Assembly: GCA_045629045.1 (NCBI GenBank)
Contig: JAZQQM010000038.1
Coordinates: 1 to 57,229 of the forward strand
Length of the DNA: 57,229 nt
Direction of reading: 5' to 3'
Origin: JAILLW01 sp045629045
GTDB lineage: Bacteria > Bacillota > Clostridia > Lachnospirales > Lachnospiraceae
Positions within the stretch are counted from its first letter, which is position 1. Every line of letters starts with the position of its first letter. The notes beneath the pieces were generated by a model. That model did not search any database, was not told the DNA's origin, and worked only from the letters and a program-made list of their open reading frames with translations. The translations under genes were made by a program, and so were the position numbers. Shown here in pieces: positions 25,917 through 35,305 of the stretch.

Positions 25917-27407
25917 TTATAAAGTTACACCTTGCTTAAAAATCGCCATATCGTGGAAACCTGCACGCTCACTGGCAACCTTTTCACCCGAAGCGACGCT
26001 TAATACATATTCAAAAAAGGTCTCTGAAAGAACATCCATCTCTTCATCTTCGGTAAGCACTCCTGCATTGAAGTCAATCCAGTTTGTCTTCTTTCCGGCA
26101 AGCATTGAATTTGATGAAATCTTCATGGTCGGCACAGGACATGCAAAAGGTGTTCCGCGTCCTGTTGTAAAGAGCACAATATGTGCTCCGCTTGCAGCAA
26201 GTGCTGTAGCCGCAACAAGATCATTGCCGGGTGCGGACAAAAGATTGAGTCCCGGAACCGAAACTCTTTCTCCGTATGCAAGCACTCCTTTCACTATAGC
26301 ACTTCCTGACTTTTGTGTACAGCCAAGGGATTTATCTTCAAGTGTCGAAATGCCTCCCTTTTTATTGCCGGGTGACGGATTCTCATATATGGTCTGATGA
26401 TTGTCTGTAAAATACTTTTTAAAATTGTTAATCAGACACACTGTTTTGTCAAACAACTGCTCGTTTTCACAACGATTCATCAGTATGGTTTCCGCTCCGA
26501 ACATTTCCGGAACTTCGGTAAGAATTGTGGTTCCGCCCTTACTTACAAGCATATCGGAAAATTTTCCGACAAGAGGATTTGCCGTAATTCCGGAAAAACC
26601 ATCACTTCCTCCGCACTTCATACCGATAATAAGTTTTGAAGCCGACACAGGCTCACGCTCAAAGCCCGAAGCATATTCGATAAGCTCATCGATAAGTTCA
26701 GCCGCAGCCTCCATTTCATCAGGAACCTCCTGACTTACAAGAAACTTGACTCTTCTCTCATCGTACTCACCTATATAAGGCTTAAGAACATCTATATTGC
26801 TGTTTTCACATCCGAGCCCGAGAACGAGAACTCCGGCTGCATTGGGATGACGAATAAGATCACTCAGAATTTTTCTGGTATTCTCCTGGTCGTCACCCAT
26901 CTGTGAACATCCGTAAGGATGAGGGAAAGCAATAACTTCATCTACCTTACCTCGAATTCCTTCATCACATGCCGCAAGTCTTTTGTTTGCCGCAGATGCT
27001 ATGGCTGCAGCAACATTATTGACACAGCCTACTGTCGGAATAACCCATATTTCATTTCTGACACCGACACTTCCGTCAGGTCTTTTATATCCCATAAACA
27101 CTGCTTCGTTAGTCTCTTTAATGTCGCTCTCAACAGGCTCATAGGTATAATCGACGATGTCCCCGAGTGCAGTTCTCAGATTGTGGGTATGAATCCATGC
27201 TCCGGCTTTAATATCTTCCTTGGCAAAGCCGATACGTGCACCATACTTGACTACTTCACTTTCTGCAGAAATATCGCATAAAGCCATTTTATGACCTGCA
27301 GGAATTGTCTCAAGAGCAGCAACTCCCTCGACTGCCGTACCTGCTAAGATATCCCGAAGTGCAACAATTACATTGTCTTTTTCATTTATCTTAATATATT
27401 CCTTCAT
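25917..27407 (-). CDS. uxaA: Altronate dehydratase UxaA
   Basis: UxaA dehydrates altronate to KDG. The start is the ATG at 27407, because GGAGG lies 6 bases upstream, giving 496 residues. The longer frame from 27431 has no site. Residues 1-85 form the SAF domain (IPAGHKMALCDI). The remainder is the UxaA dehydratase domain with HPYGCSQMGDD, VLGLGCENSN and GMKCGGSDGFSGITANP, whose Cys residues ligate iron. It is 24 bp downstream of uxaB. Confidence 0.95.
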   Translation of the reverse strand: MKEYIKINEKDNVIVALRDILAGTAVEGVAALETIPAGHKMALCDISAESEVVKYGARIGFAKEDIKAGAWIHTHNLRTALGDIVDYTYEPVESDIKETNEAVFMGYKRPDGSVGVRNEIWVIPTVGCVNNVAAAIASAANKRLAACDEGIRGKVDEVIAFPHPYGCSQMGDDQENTRKILSDLIRHPNAAGVLVLGLGCENSNIDVLKPYIGEYDERRVKFLVSQEVPDEMEAAAELIDELIEYASGFEREPVSASKLIIGMKCGGSDGFSGITANPLVGKFSDMLVSKGGTTILTEVPEMFGAETILMNRCENEQLFDKTVCLINNFKKYFTDNHQTIYENPSPGNKKGGISTLEDKSLGCTQKSGSAIVKGVLAYGERVSVPGLNLLSAPGNDLVAATALAASGAHIVLFTTGRGTPFACPVPTMKISSNSMLAGKKTNWIDFNAGVLTEDEEMDVLSETFFEYVLSVASGEKVASERAGFHDMAIFKQGVTL

Positions 27408-27431
27408 ACCGGGCCTCCGACACAATATCAA

Positions 27432-28895
27432 TTATGCAAAGATCTTCTCCATTGCCGCACGCATTCCGTTTTCACGAATCTGAGCGATATACTCAGTTAC
27501 GGCAGCCTCAACGCCTTCAAGCTTTGAAAGGTCTGTTCCCCAGAAGTCTGTATTAGAAAGAACTGCGTGAGTAAATTCCGCAGGGCTCTTTGAGCTGTTT
27601 GCAGCAAAGAACTCAAGTACCGAAGCATCATCAAGAATTTTGTACTCTTCGCCGTTTCTGTGTCCGATAAGAGCATTCTCACGAAGCTCAGAGCCTGTAT
27701 AGAAGCTCATAAGGGCTGCAAGCGAGAATGTAAGATGAACGGGAAGCTTACCCTCATTCTTAATATAATCGAGGAAGCTTGGCATACATCTTGCTCTCCA
27801 CTTTGAAACAGAGTTAAGTGCTATAGAAAGATGCGCATGCTTAACATAAGGATTGTTGAAACGTGCAAGTACTGCCTCTGCAAAATCAAGAAGATCCTGC
27901 TTGGGCAATGTAAGTGTGGGAATAACCTCATCAAAAAGGGTTCCCTTAATGAAATTAAGAATCAACTCATCATTCATCGATTCGAGAACGATATCATTTC
28001 CGCAAAGATATGATGCAAGGACAAATGATGTATGAGCACCGTTAAGGATACGAACCTTACGCTGCTTGTAAGGGTGATGATCCTCTGTATAAATAACAGG
28101 AAGTCCTGCGGCAGGAAGTGGAAGCTCATCGGATAAGTCACGGGGACTTTCAATTACCCAAAGAGCAAAAGGCTCACCCGTAACAATAAGATTATCTTCA
28201 TAGCCAAACTCTTCACAAAGCTGTGCAGCCTCATCACGGGGATATCCGGTTACAATACGATCAACGAGTGTTGATGTGAAGATACATGAGTTATTAATCC
28301 AGTTGATGAATTCGCCCTCTAGTCCCCATACCTCAGCATGCTTTAATACGCACTCCTTAAGATGAATACCATTGTCATCAATAAGCTCTACAGGAAGAAT
28401 AATAAGTCCCTTATCTTCCGCTCCGTTAAAATGCTTGAATCTCTCATATAAGAACTTTGCAAGCTTTCCGGGATAGCTCTTGGGAGGATTCATCTCAAGA
28501 GTATCATTTGCGTCATACACAATTCCGGCCTCAGTGGTATTTGAAACAATAAAGCGAAGTGTATCAAGCTTTGCAAACTCACTGTATTTCTCATACTCGT
28601 TGTAACAGTCTACTGCATCAGCCACACTGGTAACAATACGTGTAAGCTTCTTGGGTTCACCGTCAACACGACCGCGAAGCTGTACGGTATACTGACAATC
28701 CTGCTGATGGAATCTGTCAAGGTTACCGAAATCGATAGGCTTTACAATAACAATATCTCCGTCAAACTTTCCTTCTTCATTGGCAATATCAATCATATAA
28801 TCAACAAATGCGCGGAGGAAATTACCCTCTCCGAACTGAAGAACTCTGATAGGTCTTTCTTTTTTACCTGTCATTTTTTTAGAAATCATTTCCAT
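27432..28895 (-). CDS. uxaB: Tagaturonate reductase UxaB
   Basis: UxaB reduces tagaturonate to altronate with NADH. The 487-residue protein of the mannitol dehydrogenase family starts at the ATG at 28895, where AAAGGA lies 9 bases before it. The NAD-binding motif is RVLQFGEGNFLRAF near residue 17 and the catalytic region is VRILNGAHTSFV. UxaB is preferred over fructuronate reductase UxuB because uxaA rather than uxuA is present. It heads the operon. Confidence 0.93.
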   Translation of the reverse strand: MEMISKKMTGKKERPIRVLQFGEGNFLRAFVDYMIDIANEEGKFDGDIVIVKPIDFGNLDRFHQQDCQYTVQLRGRVDGEPKKLTRIVTSVADAVDCYNEYEKYSEFAKLDTLRFIVSNTTEAGIVYDANDTLEMNPPKSYPGKLAKFLYERFKHFNGAEDKGLIILPVELIDDNGIHLKECVLKHAEVWGLEGEFINWINNSCIFTSTLVDRIVTGYPRDEAAQLCEEFGYEDNLIVTGEPFALWVIESPRDLSDELPLPAAGLPVIYTEDHHPYKQRKVRILNGAHTSFVLASYLCGNDIVLESMNDELILNFIKGTLFDEVIPTLTLPKQDLLDFAEAVLARFNNPYVKHAHLSIALNSVSKWRARCMPSFLDYIKNEGKLPVHLTFSLAALMSFYTGSELRENALIGHRNGEEYKILDDASVLEFFAANSSKSPAEFTHAVLSNTDFWGTDLSKLEGVEAAVTEYIAQIRENGMRAAMEKIFA

Positions 28896-28952
28896 AATTT
28901 TTGTTCCTTTCTCGCCTTGAATCATTTATGTGTTTTAAAAGAATTTTCAAAT

Positions 28953-28970
28953 AATGTAAGCGGTTACATT
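28953..28970. promoter_or_regulatory. Palindromic operator (LacI/cre type) upstream of uxaB
   Basis: The palindrome AATGTAAGCGGTTACATT is symmetric except for its central four bases and matches the cre consensus TGWAANCGNTNWCA at all positions (28955-28968). On the minus strand its distal half forms a CTTACA that could be the -35 box for uxaB, with a weak TAAAAC -10 element 17 bp further. It could bind CcpA, the adjacent LacI protein, or both. Confidence 0.65.
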
Positions 28971-29132
28971 TATCATTTTACTCTTTTTTATTCTTTAGTC
29001 AATATATGTTTTATAATTAGCTCTATTTTGTATCTTTCGTACATTTTCGAACTCATTTTTTGTCTAAAATGACTAATGGCATTGACTTTCATTTCCGGCT
29101 GATTATTTTTTGAAATAATACAGCTGAAATGT

Positions 29133-29160
29133 TTGAAATATAAGGACTTTGTAGTATAAT
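29133..29160 (+). promoter_or_regulatory. Promoter of the LacI regulator gene
   Basis: TTGAAA (29133-29138) and a perfect TATAAT (29155-29160) are separated by 16 bp. The start point would be near 29167, at the edge of the next palindrome. The stretch 28896-29257 between uxaB and lacI holds this promoter, the two operators and AT-rich leader sequence. Confidence 0.75.
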
Positions 29161-29166
29161 GGGTAA

Positions 29167-29184
29167 GTAAATGTAAGCATTTAC
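29167..29184. promoter_or_regulatory. Palindromic operator at the lacI transcription start
   Basis: GTAAATG-TAAG-CATTTAC is a perfect 7-bp inverted repeat around four bases. It begins 6 bp after the -10 box of lacI, which suggests autorepression by the LacI protein. It shares the TGTAAGC core with the uxaB site but is less cre-like. Confidence 0.65.
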
Positions 29185-29257
29185 CATAGTATTTTGCTTA
29201 CCTCGAAGAATTTTTACGTTTTCGAGTCAAAAAATCAATCATTATCGGAGATTTATT

Positions 29258-30277
29258 ATGTCACTTACCATATATGATATTTCAGAGAAAGCCGGAGTAT
29301 CCATCGCAACCGTATCACGTGTTTTAAACAACAGTCCCAAAGTTAAAGAAGCTACACGTAAAAAAATCATGGACATCATTGATGAGTTCGGTTATACTCC
29401 CAACTCTTCCGCTCGTGCCATGGGTCTTAAGACCATGAAGACCATCGGTATTCTTTGTGCCGACTCATCAGATATATTTCTTGCCAAAGCTGTTTACTAT
29501 CTTGAACAGAATCTTCAGGCACGCGGATACGAATCACTTTTATGTTGTACCGGATATAATACCGATGCACGTGAAAACTATGTTAATCTGATTCTTTCCA
29601 AAAAAGTTGACGGACTTATCCTTGTAGGTTCAAATTTCATCGGCTCAACCGAAGAAGAAAACCAATATATAAATGACTGTTCCGACAAGGTTCCGGTTAT
29701 GATTCTGAACGCTTCTCATCACCACAGCAATGTTTACAGCATCCTTTGTGATGACCGCAACTCAATGTATCGTGCCACAACCGAAATGCTCGATTCCGGA
29801 ATTACAGATATTTTATATCTGTATAATTCTCAGTCATACAGCGGACGCAAGAAACTGGACGGATTCCGAATGGCTATGCAGGATCATAAAATAGATGGTT
29901 ATGAGGAACTGATTCTTCAAGTGCCTTCCAACCTTTTACAGGTCGATTCCCAGGCAAAATATATCAGCCGCTTTGCAGATGCAGGCCACACCTTCCATGG
30001 AGTTATAGCTTCTGACGATTTGCTTGCAATCAGTGCCATAAAATATGCTCAAAAAAAAGGACTTTCCATTCCTGAAGATCTTTCCGTAATCGGTTACAAC
30101 AATTCCATGCTGACCAGCTGCTGCACTCCCGAGCTTACATCAATCGATAATCAGCTCGAAACTCAGACTCGTGCGCTTGTAAGAACACTTATCGGAGTTC
30201 TCTCCGGTCAGGACATGCCTGAAAAAACCGTATTCTCAGGCACATTGGTAAAAAGAAAAACAACCAGATTCAAATAA
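29258..30277 (+). CDS. LacI-family regulator of uronate/pectin use
   Basis: This 339-residue repressor has a helix-turn-helix and hinge in residues 3-58 (DISEKAGVSIATVSRVLNNS and GYTPNSSARAMG). The sugar-binding domain follows (TIGILCADSSDIFLAKAVYYL, ASDDLLAISAIKYA, SVIGYNNSMLTSCCTPELTS). It is divergent from uxaB across a region with two similar palindromes and has a GGAG ribosome site. Its likely effector is a uronate or KDG, and its likely targets are the uxa, kdu and ABC operons. Both are inference from the shared operator pattern. Confidence 0.9.
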   Translation: MSLTIYDISEKAGVSIATVSRVLNNSPKVKEATRKKIMDIIDEFGYTPNSSARAMGLKTMKTIGILCADSSDIFLAKAVYYLEQNLQARGYESLLCCTGYNTDARENYVNLILSKKVDGLILVGSNFIGSTEEENQYINDCSDKVPVMILNASHHHSNVYSILCDDRNSMYRATTEMLDSGITDILYLYNSQSYSGRKKLDGFRMAMQDHKIDGYEELILQVPSNLLQVDSQAKYISRFADAGHTFHGVIASDDLLAISAIKYAQKKGLSIPEDLSVIGYNNSMLTSCCTPELTSIDNQLETQTRALVRTLIGVLSGQDMPEKTVFSGTLVKRKTTRFK

Positions 30278-30287
30278 ATTAAATTAT

Positions 30288-30318
30288 ATTCGTCGTATCA
30301 GCCTCTGATGCGACGAAT
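30288..30318. terminator. Hairpin between convergent lacI and GH105 genes
   Basis: A 14-bp stem with one wobble pair and a three-base loop (30288-30301 with 30305-30318, outer arms ATTCGTCG and CGACGAAT) lies just after the lacI stop and covers the GH105 stop codon. U-runs are poor on both sides, so it may act with an A/T-rich tail or as a 3' end stabiliser. Confidence 0.5.
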
Positions 30319-31425
30319 CTCTGTATAAGCAAGTAAATAAGGTCCTACACCTTTCGCATCATCTTTAACTACAGGCTCAGACATATAATAATCATAGGTT
30401 CCGGGACGGCGCGTATTTCCGCCAAGACCTGCTACAAGACAAATTCCGTCCATATGCAGTTCACCGTTTTCGTCGATATTTAGCCTTTCACGTGTGATAC
30501 CATCGAATGCTTTCTCACCAAATTTGCGGTATTTCTCAGTAAGCAGTCCGAGACGTACTCCTTTAAGCAATGCATACGCCATGATTGAGCTGCCGCTGGT
30601 TTCAAGATAGTTGCGATCCATTCCGCCGAAATTTACCACCTGATACCACATACCGTTTTCATGCTGGTATGCAATCATTGAATCCATCAGATTTTTGAAT
30701 GCATCAAGCAGTGTACTCTTCAGTTCGACAGCCTCCTTCGCTACTATTTCATATGTATCAAGAAGTGCCATCGAATACCAGCCGATAGCCCTGAGCCAGA
30801 TATTTTGTGAAAGACCGGTAACCTTATCACACCAAAAAGCCTCTCTTGATGAATCATACGCATGATAATACAATCCGTTAAGAGGATTTCTCATAATTCT
30901 GATTACATTTGAAAACTGACGGTGAATATCATCATAATGCTTCATATTGAGGAAGCGTGTATCATACTCGGCATAGAAAGGCTGTCCCATATACATGCCG
31001 TCAAGCCATACCTGGTTAGGATAAATTTTTTTATGCCAAAAATTGCCTTCGGCGGTTCTGGGCATATTCTCAATCTGAGAATAAATCAAATCCATTGCCT
31101 TACGATATTTTTCTTTACCGGTAATATCATACAGTTCAAAAAGAGTCTTTCCGGCATTGACATTATCAATATTAAGTTCTGCAGGATCGTATCCGACAAT
31201 ACTTCCGTCGTCGCTTACTTTAGCATCAACAAAATTATCCGCAAACTCCAGGAAGCGCTTTTCTCCGGTAATGGAATACATTTCCATGATTGCCTTTATC
31301 ATGCAGCCGTCGATATAATTCCAGGTCGATTTTTTACCCTGACGAATCTTCTCGATATTCCATACAGGATAATCAGGAGTGCTCTTTTTCATGAGCATAT
31401 CAATATAGCTTTCGATTTTGTCCAT
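30298..31425 (-). CDS. Unsaturated rhamnogalacturonyl hydrolase, GH105
   Basis: This 375-residue enzyme of the YteR/RhiN type removes 4,5-unsaturated galacturonate from the end of oligosaccharides made by pectate or rhamnogalacturonan lyases. The catalytic Asp is visible as Asp142 in NQVWLDGMYMGQPF, and SWARMIGWY-like sequence appears as WLRAIGWYSMALLD. It has no signal peptide, so it acts in the cytoplasm on imported oligosaccharides and feeds KduI. It is divergent from the pectinesterase gene with only 37 bp between them. Confidence 0.9.
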   Translation of the reverse strand: MDKIESYIDMLMKKSTPDYPVWNIEKIRQGKKSTWNYIDGCMIKAIMEMYSITGEKRFLEFADNFVDAKVSDDGSIVGYDPAELNIDNVNAGKTLFELYDITGKEKYRKAMDLIYSQIENMPRTAEGNFWHKKIYPNQVWLDGMYMGQPFYAEYDTRFLNMKHYDDIHRQFSNVIRIMRNPLNGLYYHAYDSSREAFWCDKVTGLSQNIWLRAIGWYSMALLDTYEIVAKEAVELKSTLLDAFKNLMDSMIAYQHENGMWYQVVNFGGMDRNYLETSGSSIMAYALLKGVRLGLLTEKYRKFGEKAFDGITRERLNIDENGELHMDGICLVAGLGGNTRRPGTYDYYMSEPVVKDDAKGVGPYLLAYTEIRRIRG

Positions 31426-31462
31426 ACTTATTACCTCTGATTAAAAATAATTAAGGAGCCTT

Positions 31463-32446
31463 ATGAAAGAACTCACAGTCAGCAAAAACATTCAGAATTC
31501 CGATAATAATCGATTCCGAACTGTACAGGAAGCAATCGATTCGCTTCCCCGTAACAACGAGCCTGCCAAAATATATATTGAAGCGGGCATATATCGTGAA
31601 AAAATAACCCTTACACGCGGCAATACTGTTCTTGAAGGGCTCGGAAGCACTCCTTCCGACACCATTCTGGTCTACGGAGATTTTGCCTTTGACAGCATGC
31701 CCGATGCCTCCAAAAGAGGAACATTCCGTTCCTACTCTTTCTTTCTTGATGCGGCAGATGTAACTCTCAAGAATCTTACCATATCGAATGATTCCGGTGA
31801 TGAAAAAATCAAGGGACAGGCTATTGCTCTGTACGCAGAAGGCGAGCGTCTGCTGGTAGAGAACTGCAGATTAACAGGACGACAGGACACTCTTTTTACC
31901 GGTCCTCTTCCTCCGAAGGAAATCCAGCCCGGAGGCTTTATCGGTCCAAAGCAGTTCTCCGACCGAATAAACACCCATCAGCACTATCTGAACTGCTATA
32001 TCTGCGGCAACGTTGATTTCATCTTCGGTTCAGCAACAGCATTGTTTGAGAACTGCACAATAGAGTCTCTGGCTCACGACAGCTCATCCGTCATACAAGG
32101 TTACGTTACTGCACCCTCTGCACCCGAAGGTCAAAAATACGGCTATGTTTTTAAAAACTGCAGTTTCACTTCCTCGGAGTGCCCTTCAGAATCTGTTTAT
32201 CTCGGACGTCCCTGGAGAGACTATGCAAAGGCAGTATTTATAAACTGTAAGCTGGGCAGACATATATGTGCGGAGGGATTTCATGACTGGGGTAAGCCTT
32301 CGGCACACTCCGGATCATATTTTGCTGTCGGCAACTGTCTGAATGCATGCAACGAATCGTTTGTTCCGTCAGCGGATTTTTCACACCTTTTATCTTCCGA
32401 TGAGATTTCTGATTATTTGAACAACAACGATATACTTACAAGCTGA
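31463..32446 (+). CDS. Pectinesterase, CE8, without signal peptide
   Basis: The enzyme removes methyl esters from galacturonate residues of pectin. The 327-residue beta-helix carries the family motifs: GQAIAL (Gln119), QDTLF (Gln141, Asp142), GNVDFIFG (Asp185, the second catalytic Asp) and YLGRPWRDYA (Arg249). AAGGAG precedes the ATG. The N-terminus MKELTVSKNIQNSD has no export signal, which is unusual for CE8 and implies action on imported methylated oligogalacturonides. Its 3' end overlaps the convergent isomerase gene by 11 bp. Confidence 0.93.
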   Translation: MKELTVSKNIQNSDNNRFRTVQEAIDSLPRNNEPAKIYIEAGIYREKITLTRGNTVLEGLGSTPSDTILVYGDFAFDSMPDASKRGTFRSYSFFLDAADVTLKNLTISNDSGDEKIKGQAIALYAEGERLLVENCRLTGRQDTLFTGPLPPKEIQPGGFIGPKQFSDRINTHQHYLNCYICGNVDFIFGSATALFENCTIESLAHDSSSVIQGYVTAPSAPEGQKYGYVFKNCSFTSSECPSESVYLGRPWRDYAKAVFINCKLGRHICAEGFHDWGKPSAHSGSYFAVGNCLNACNESFVPSADFSHLLSSDEISDYLNNNDILTS

Positions 32447-33278
32447 TACCATCATAAATATTCTGAATATACTCCCGGGTAGCCACAGCGTTATCCGGGA
32501 TTGTATTTTCGAGAGTAGCATGCATAAAAGGCTTGCGTTCTTTTACAAATCTTAAAATGCGTTCATAATTCATTTCACCGGTTCCGCATGCCACAGAATC
32601 CAGTCCGCCTTCTTTAATAACAAAGTCTTTAAGATGCAGTACAGCAATATCATCTCCGAGAATTTCAATCGCTTCTTCAAAAATTCTGTCTCTGTCCGTA
32701 TAATTGCTGATGTCAAGAAGATTAACCGGATCAAAAATAATTCTGAGATTCGGAGAGTCAATCTCATCGAGTACTCTGCGTGCCCTTTGAGAAGTAGACA
32801 CAATATGCTTAAAAACCGGCTCTATAGCAAACAATACACCCATCTGTTCAGCATACTTGACAACAGGCCTCAGGCGATCAATAAAAATCGACAGCGCTTC
32901 ATCGGTATGACTGAAAGGCTCGAACTTATATGCCTCATTACAGGCACCGGTCTCTGTACCTACAACACCGGCTCCCAAATGAGCAGCAAGTCGAATGTTA
33001 GCCTCGTATTTTGCATATATTTTCTTCATTGCTTCAGCATTCGGATTCGCAAGATTCAGATAGCACCCTAATACAGCTACGTCCAAATCGTACTTATCAA
33101 ACTGCTTTTTGAGTTTCATTGCCAGTCCCGGAGTAAGAGCACACTCATCAACCGGATACTCACTGATAACCTTCGAAAGAGCTATATGTCCGCATTTAAA
33201 CCCCTGTTCATGAGCTATTGCCAGACGCTCCTCCAGCGGAGCTTTTCTAATATCATGTAAACGTATACCAAGCTGCAT
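32436..33278 (-). CDS. Sugar phosphate isomerase/epimerase family TIM-barrel protein
   Basis: This 280-residue protein of the AP-endonuclease-2-like family has metal ligand candidates in GVLFAIEPVFKH, LRIIFDPVNLLD and IAVLHLKDFVIK. The ATG at 33278 is chosen because AGAGGA lies just before it, and it sits 1 base after the GH28 stop (TGATATG). The enzyme probably isomerises a sugar or uronate released by the pectinases, perhaps a substrate not covered by UxaC or KduI. The exact substrate is unknown. Confidence 0.82.
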   Translation of the reverse strand: MQLGIRLHDIRKAPLEERLAIAHEQGFKCGHIALSKVISEYPVDECALTPGLAMKLKKQFDKYDLDVAVLGCYLNLANPNAEAMKKIYAKYEANIRLAAHLGAGVVGTETGACNEAYKFEPFSHTDEALSIFIDRLRPVVKYAEQMGVLFAIEPVFKHIVSTSQRARRVLDEIDSPNLRIIFDPVNLLDISNYTDRDRIFEEAIEILGDDIAVLHLKDFVIKEGGLDSVACGTGEMNYERILRFVKERKPFMHATLENTIPDNAVATREYIQNIYDGISL

Positions 33279-33279
33279 A

Positions 33280-35223
33280 TCATTTCCTCTCAAATTCATC
33301 TAATTCGGATAATATAACATCATCTCCGACATTACCTGAGATATCTACGTTCTCCAAAACAACCTTCTTAATGTTCTTCGCAACGATTCCGACTTTTGAA
33401 CAAGCTTCAACACCATCGCTCATTGCGGGTACCGAACATTTTGCATCCTCTGCAAACGTAAGCTTAATGTTCTTCATGATAAGCTCTTCTATCTTCTGCT
33501 CAGGCAGGCCTTCAACATATGCTGCTGCGACATGGCTGTTTTGTGCATCAATATTTTCAAAGATAAGTCTCTTTATTGCAGGCGTGCGCTCATCTACCGG
33601 AAAACAATCTCGGCTCTGAACATAGGAAGTCTTGCCGTCCGGATCGCAGAAATAGAAACTGTTTACAACGAACGGAGTCATGACATTGTTCATATCGATA
33701 TTGCTGAAACAGATATTGTCAATAATTGCATCCCGGCCCCTGCCGCGTCTTGTTTTCACTCTCAAGCCGCGATCTGTATTTATAAACGAGCAATCCTCCA
33801 CGCGAAGGTCAATAACGCCGCCGGCCATCTCACTGCCGAGAGTAACCGCTCCGTGTCCGTCACGCATCAGACAATTTCTGATAATAATGTGCTCCGAAGG
33901 CTTATGGTACTTGCGTCCCATGTATATTTTGCCTGCCTTTACCGCGATGCAGTCATCACCGAGCGAAAAGCATACGCCTGCGATTTCAACATTACTACAG
34001 CTTTCGGGATCAAGACCATCCGTATTGGGTGAATCAGAAGGATTCACAACATTGAGATTATAAAAGCCAAGGTTATCGCTGAAGAACGGATGCATGGTCC
34101 ATGCAGGAGAATTCTTAAGCGTTATTCCCTGAAGCCTGATATTTTTACAATTTCTGATAAAGAACAATCTCGGACGATAAGCAATGTTGAACTCTTTGGG
34201 ATTCTTCCACCAGTTTTCCTTACTTGCGGCACCGTCCAGAATTCCTTCACCGTAAATGTTAACGTTCTCCGCTTCAATTCCGGATAATATGCCCGAAAAC
34301 ATCGTCTCAGGATTACCTTCCCAGCTGCCCATATGAAATTCATCACGTCCGTCAGTCGAAGGAAGCACTCCGGGAACATATCCGAGACCCTTACGTCCGG
34401 GTATTGCCATAACAACAGCATTCTTTGCAAACTCCAAGTTCATGTTGCTCTTAAAGAAAATAGTTTTCACGCGATAGCAGCCTTCCGGAATAAGCACTCT
34501 TCCGTCCTTAGGACAATTCATGATTGCTGTCTGAATCGGATGGGTATCATCTGAAACACCATCACCGATTGCGCCGAAATCACGTACATTAAGTGTGACA
34601 CTTTCATATGCGGTCGTAAAAGAAACTTTTTGATATTTTGTGCCATCTGCACTTACGGCTGTCAGAGTATACTCATGTGAAGGAAGCAGGCCGTATATGC
34701 TGTTAACTATTTTATCCGTAACCGATGTCTTTTTTCCGTTTAAATACAGATCAAAGTTCTGAGCACTGTTGTAATGACCTTCCGCCTTTATACGAAAACA
34801 TACACTTCTGGGCGTGATCAAAAGCAGTTCAGGTTCATCAGTCACTTCGCCTGCAGGGCACATACTGTCATCTTCGGTTTTCGACTCTTTTTTCTCAAAC
34901 CACTCTTCAAGCAGAAAATGCTTTTCCGCACCAAAGGCTATGAATTCCGAAAGCTTTTCACTTGCATCGCAGTCGGATTCATACATCTTCCTGATTACTT
35001 CAAGATATTGATCCGAAAGCGCTCTGTAATGCTCATATATCATAGGATCCATATCCGAAATAACCGACTTGAGTATATCCGCATATTCGACCAGTTCACT
35101 CACGGCCATTGACAAAACATCCTCCTTCAGCAGACATTCCGTAATCTCAATATACTTGTCCTTTTTATTGTCATTCTTTTGCTGTCTCATCATTTCGGGA
35201 CATTCATTCAATGTAATCATCAT
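33280..35223 (-). CDS. GH28 polygalacturonase-family enzyme, cytoplasmic
   Basis: The 647-residue enzyme cuts galacturonate linkages. The GH28 beta-helix starts with VRDFGAIGDGVSDD near residue 213 and holds all catalytic motifs: NTDG (400-403), GDDC (422-425), GHG (456-458) and RVK (488-490). Residues 25-110 form an unassigned helical region and 130-205 a fibronectin-III-like module. There is no signal peptide. It follows the CE12 gene by 82 bp and is translationally close to the isomerase downstream. Exo- and endo-activity, and specificity for homogalacturonan or rhamnogalacturonan, cannot be told from sequence. Confidence 0.92.
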   Translation of the reverse strand: MMITLNECPEMMRQQKNDNKKDKYIEITECLLKEDVLSMAVSELVEYADILKSVISDMDPMIYEHYRALSDQYLEVIRKMYESDCDASEKLSEFIAFGAEKHFLLEEWFEKKESKTEDDSMCPAGEVTDEPELLLITPRSVCFRIKAEGHYNSAQNFDLYLNGKKTSVTDKIVNSIYGLLPSHEYTLTAVSADGTKYQKVSFTTAYESVTLNVRDFGAIGDGVSDDTHPIQTAIMNCPKDGRVLIPEGCYRVKTIFFKSNMNLEFAKNAVVMAIPGRKGLGYVPGVLPSTDGRDEFHMGSWEGNPETMFSGILSGIEAENVNIYGEGILDGAASKENWWKNPKEFNIAYRPRLFFIRNCKNIRLQGITLKNSPAWTMHPFFSDNLGFYNLNVVNPSDSPNTDGLDPESCSNVEIAGVCFSLGDDCIAVKAGKIYMGRKYHKPSEHIIIRNCLMRDGHGAVTLGSEMAGGVIDLRVEDCSFINTDRGLRVKTRRGRGRDAIIDNICFSNIDMNNVMTPFVVNSFYFCDPDGKTSYVQSRDCFPVDERTPAIKRLIFENIDAQNSHVAAAYVEGLPEQKIEELIMKNIKLTFAEDAKCSVPAMSDGVEACSKVGIVAKNIKKVVLENVDISGNVGDDVILSELDEFERK

Positions 35224-35305
35224 TATCTCCGCTTATAAAAAATAATCTGTCTTTGTATTAATTCCGGCATAGCATCCGATCTTTTGGATTAATTGCTACA
35301 GCAAA

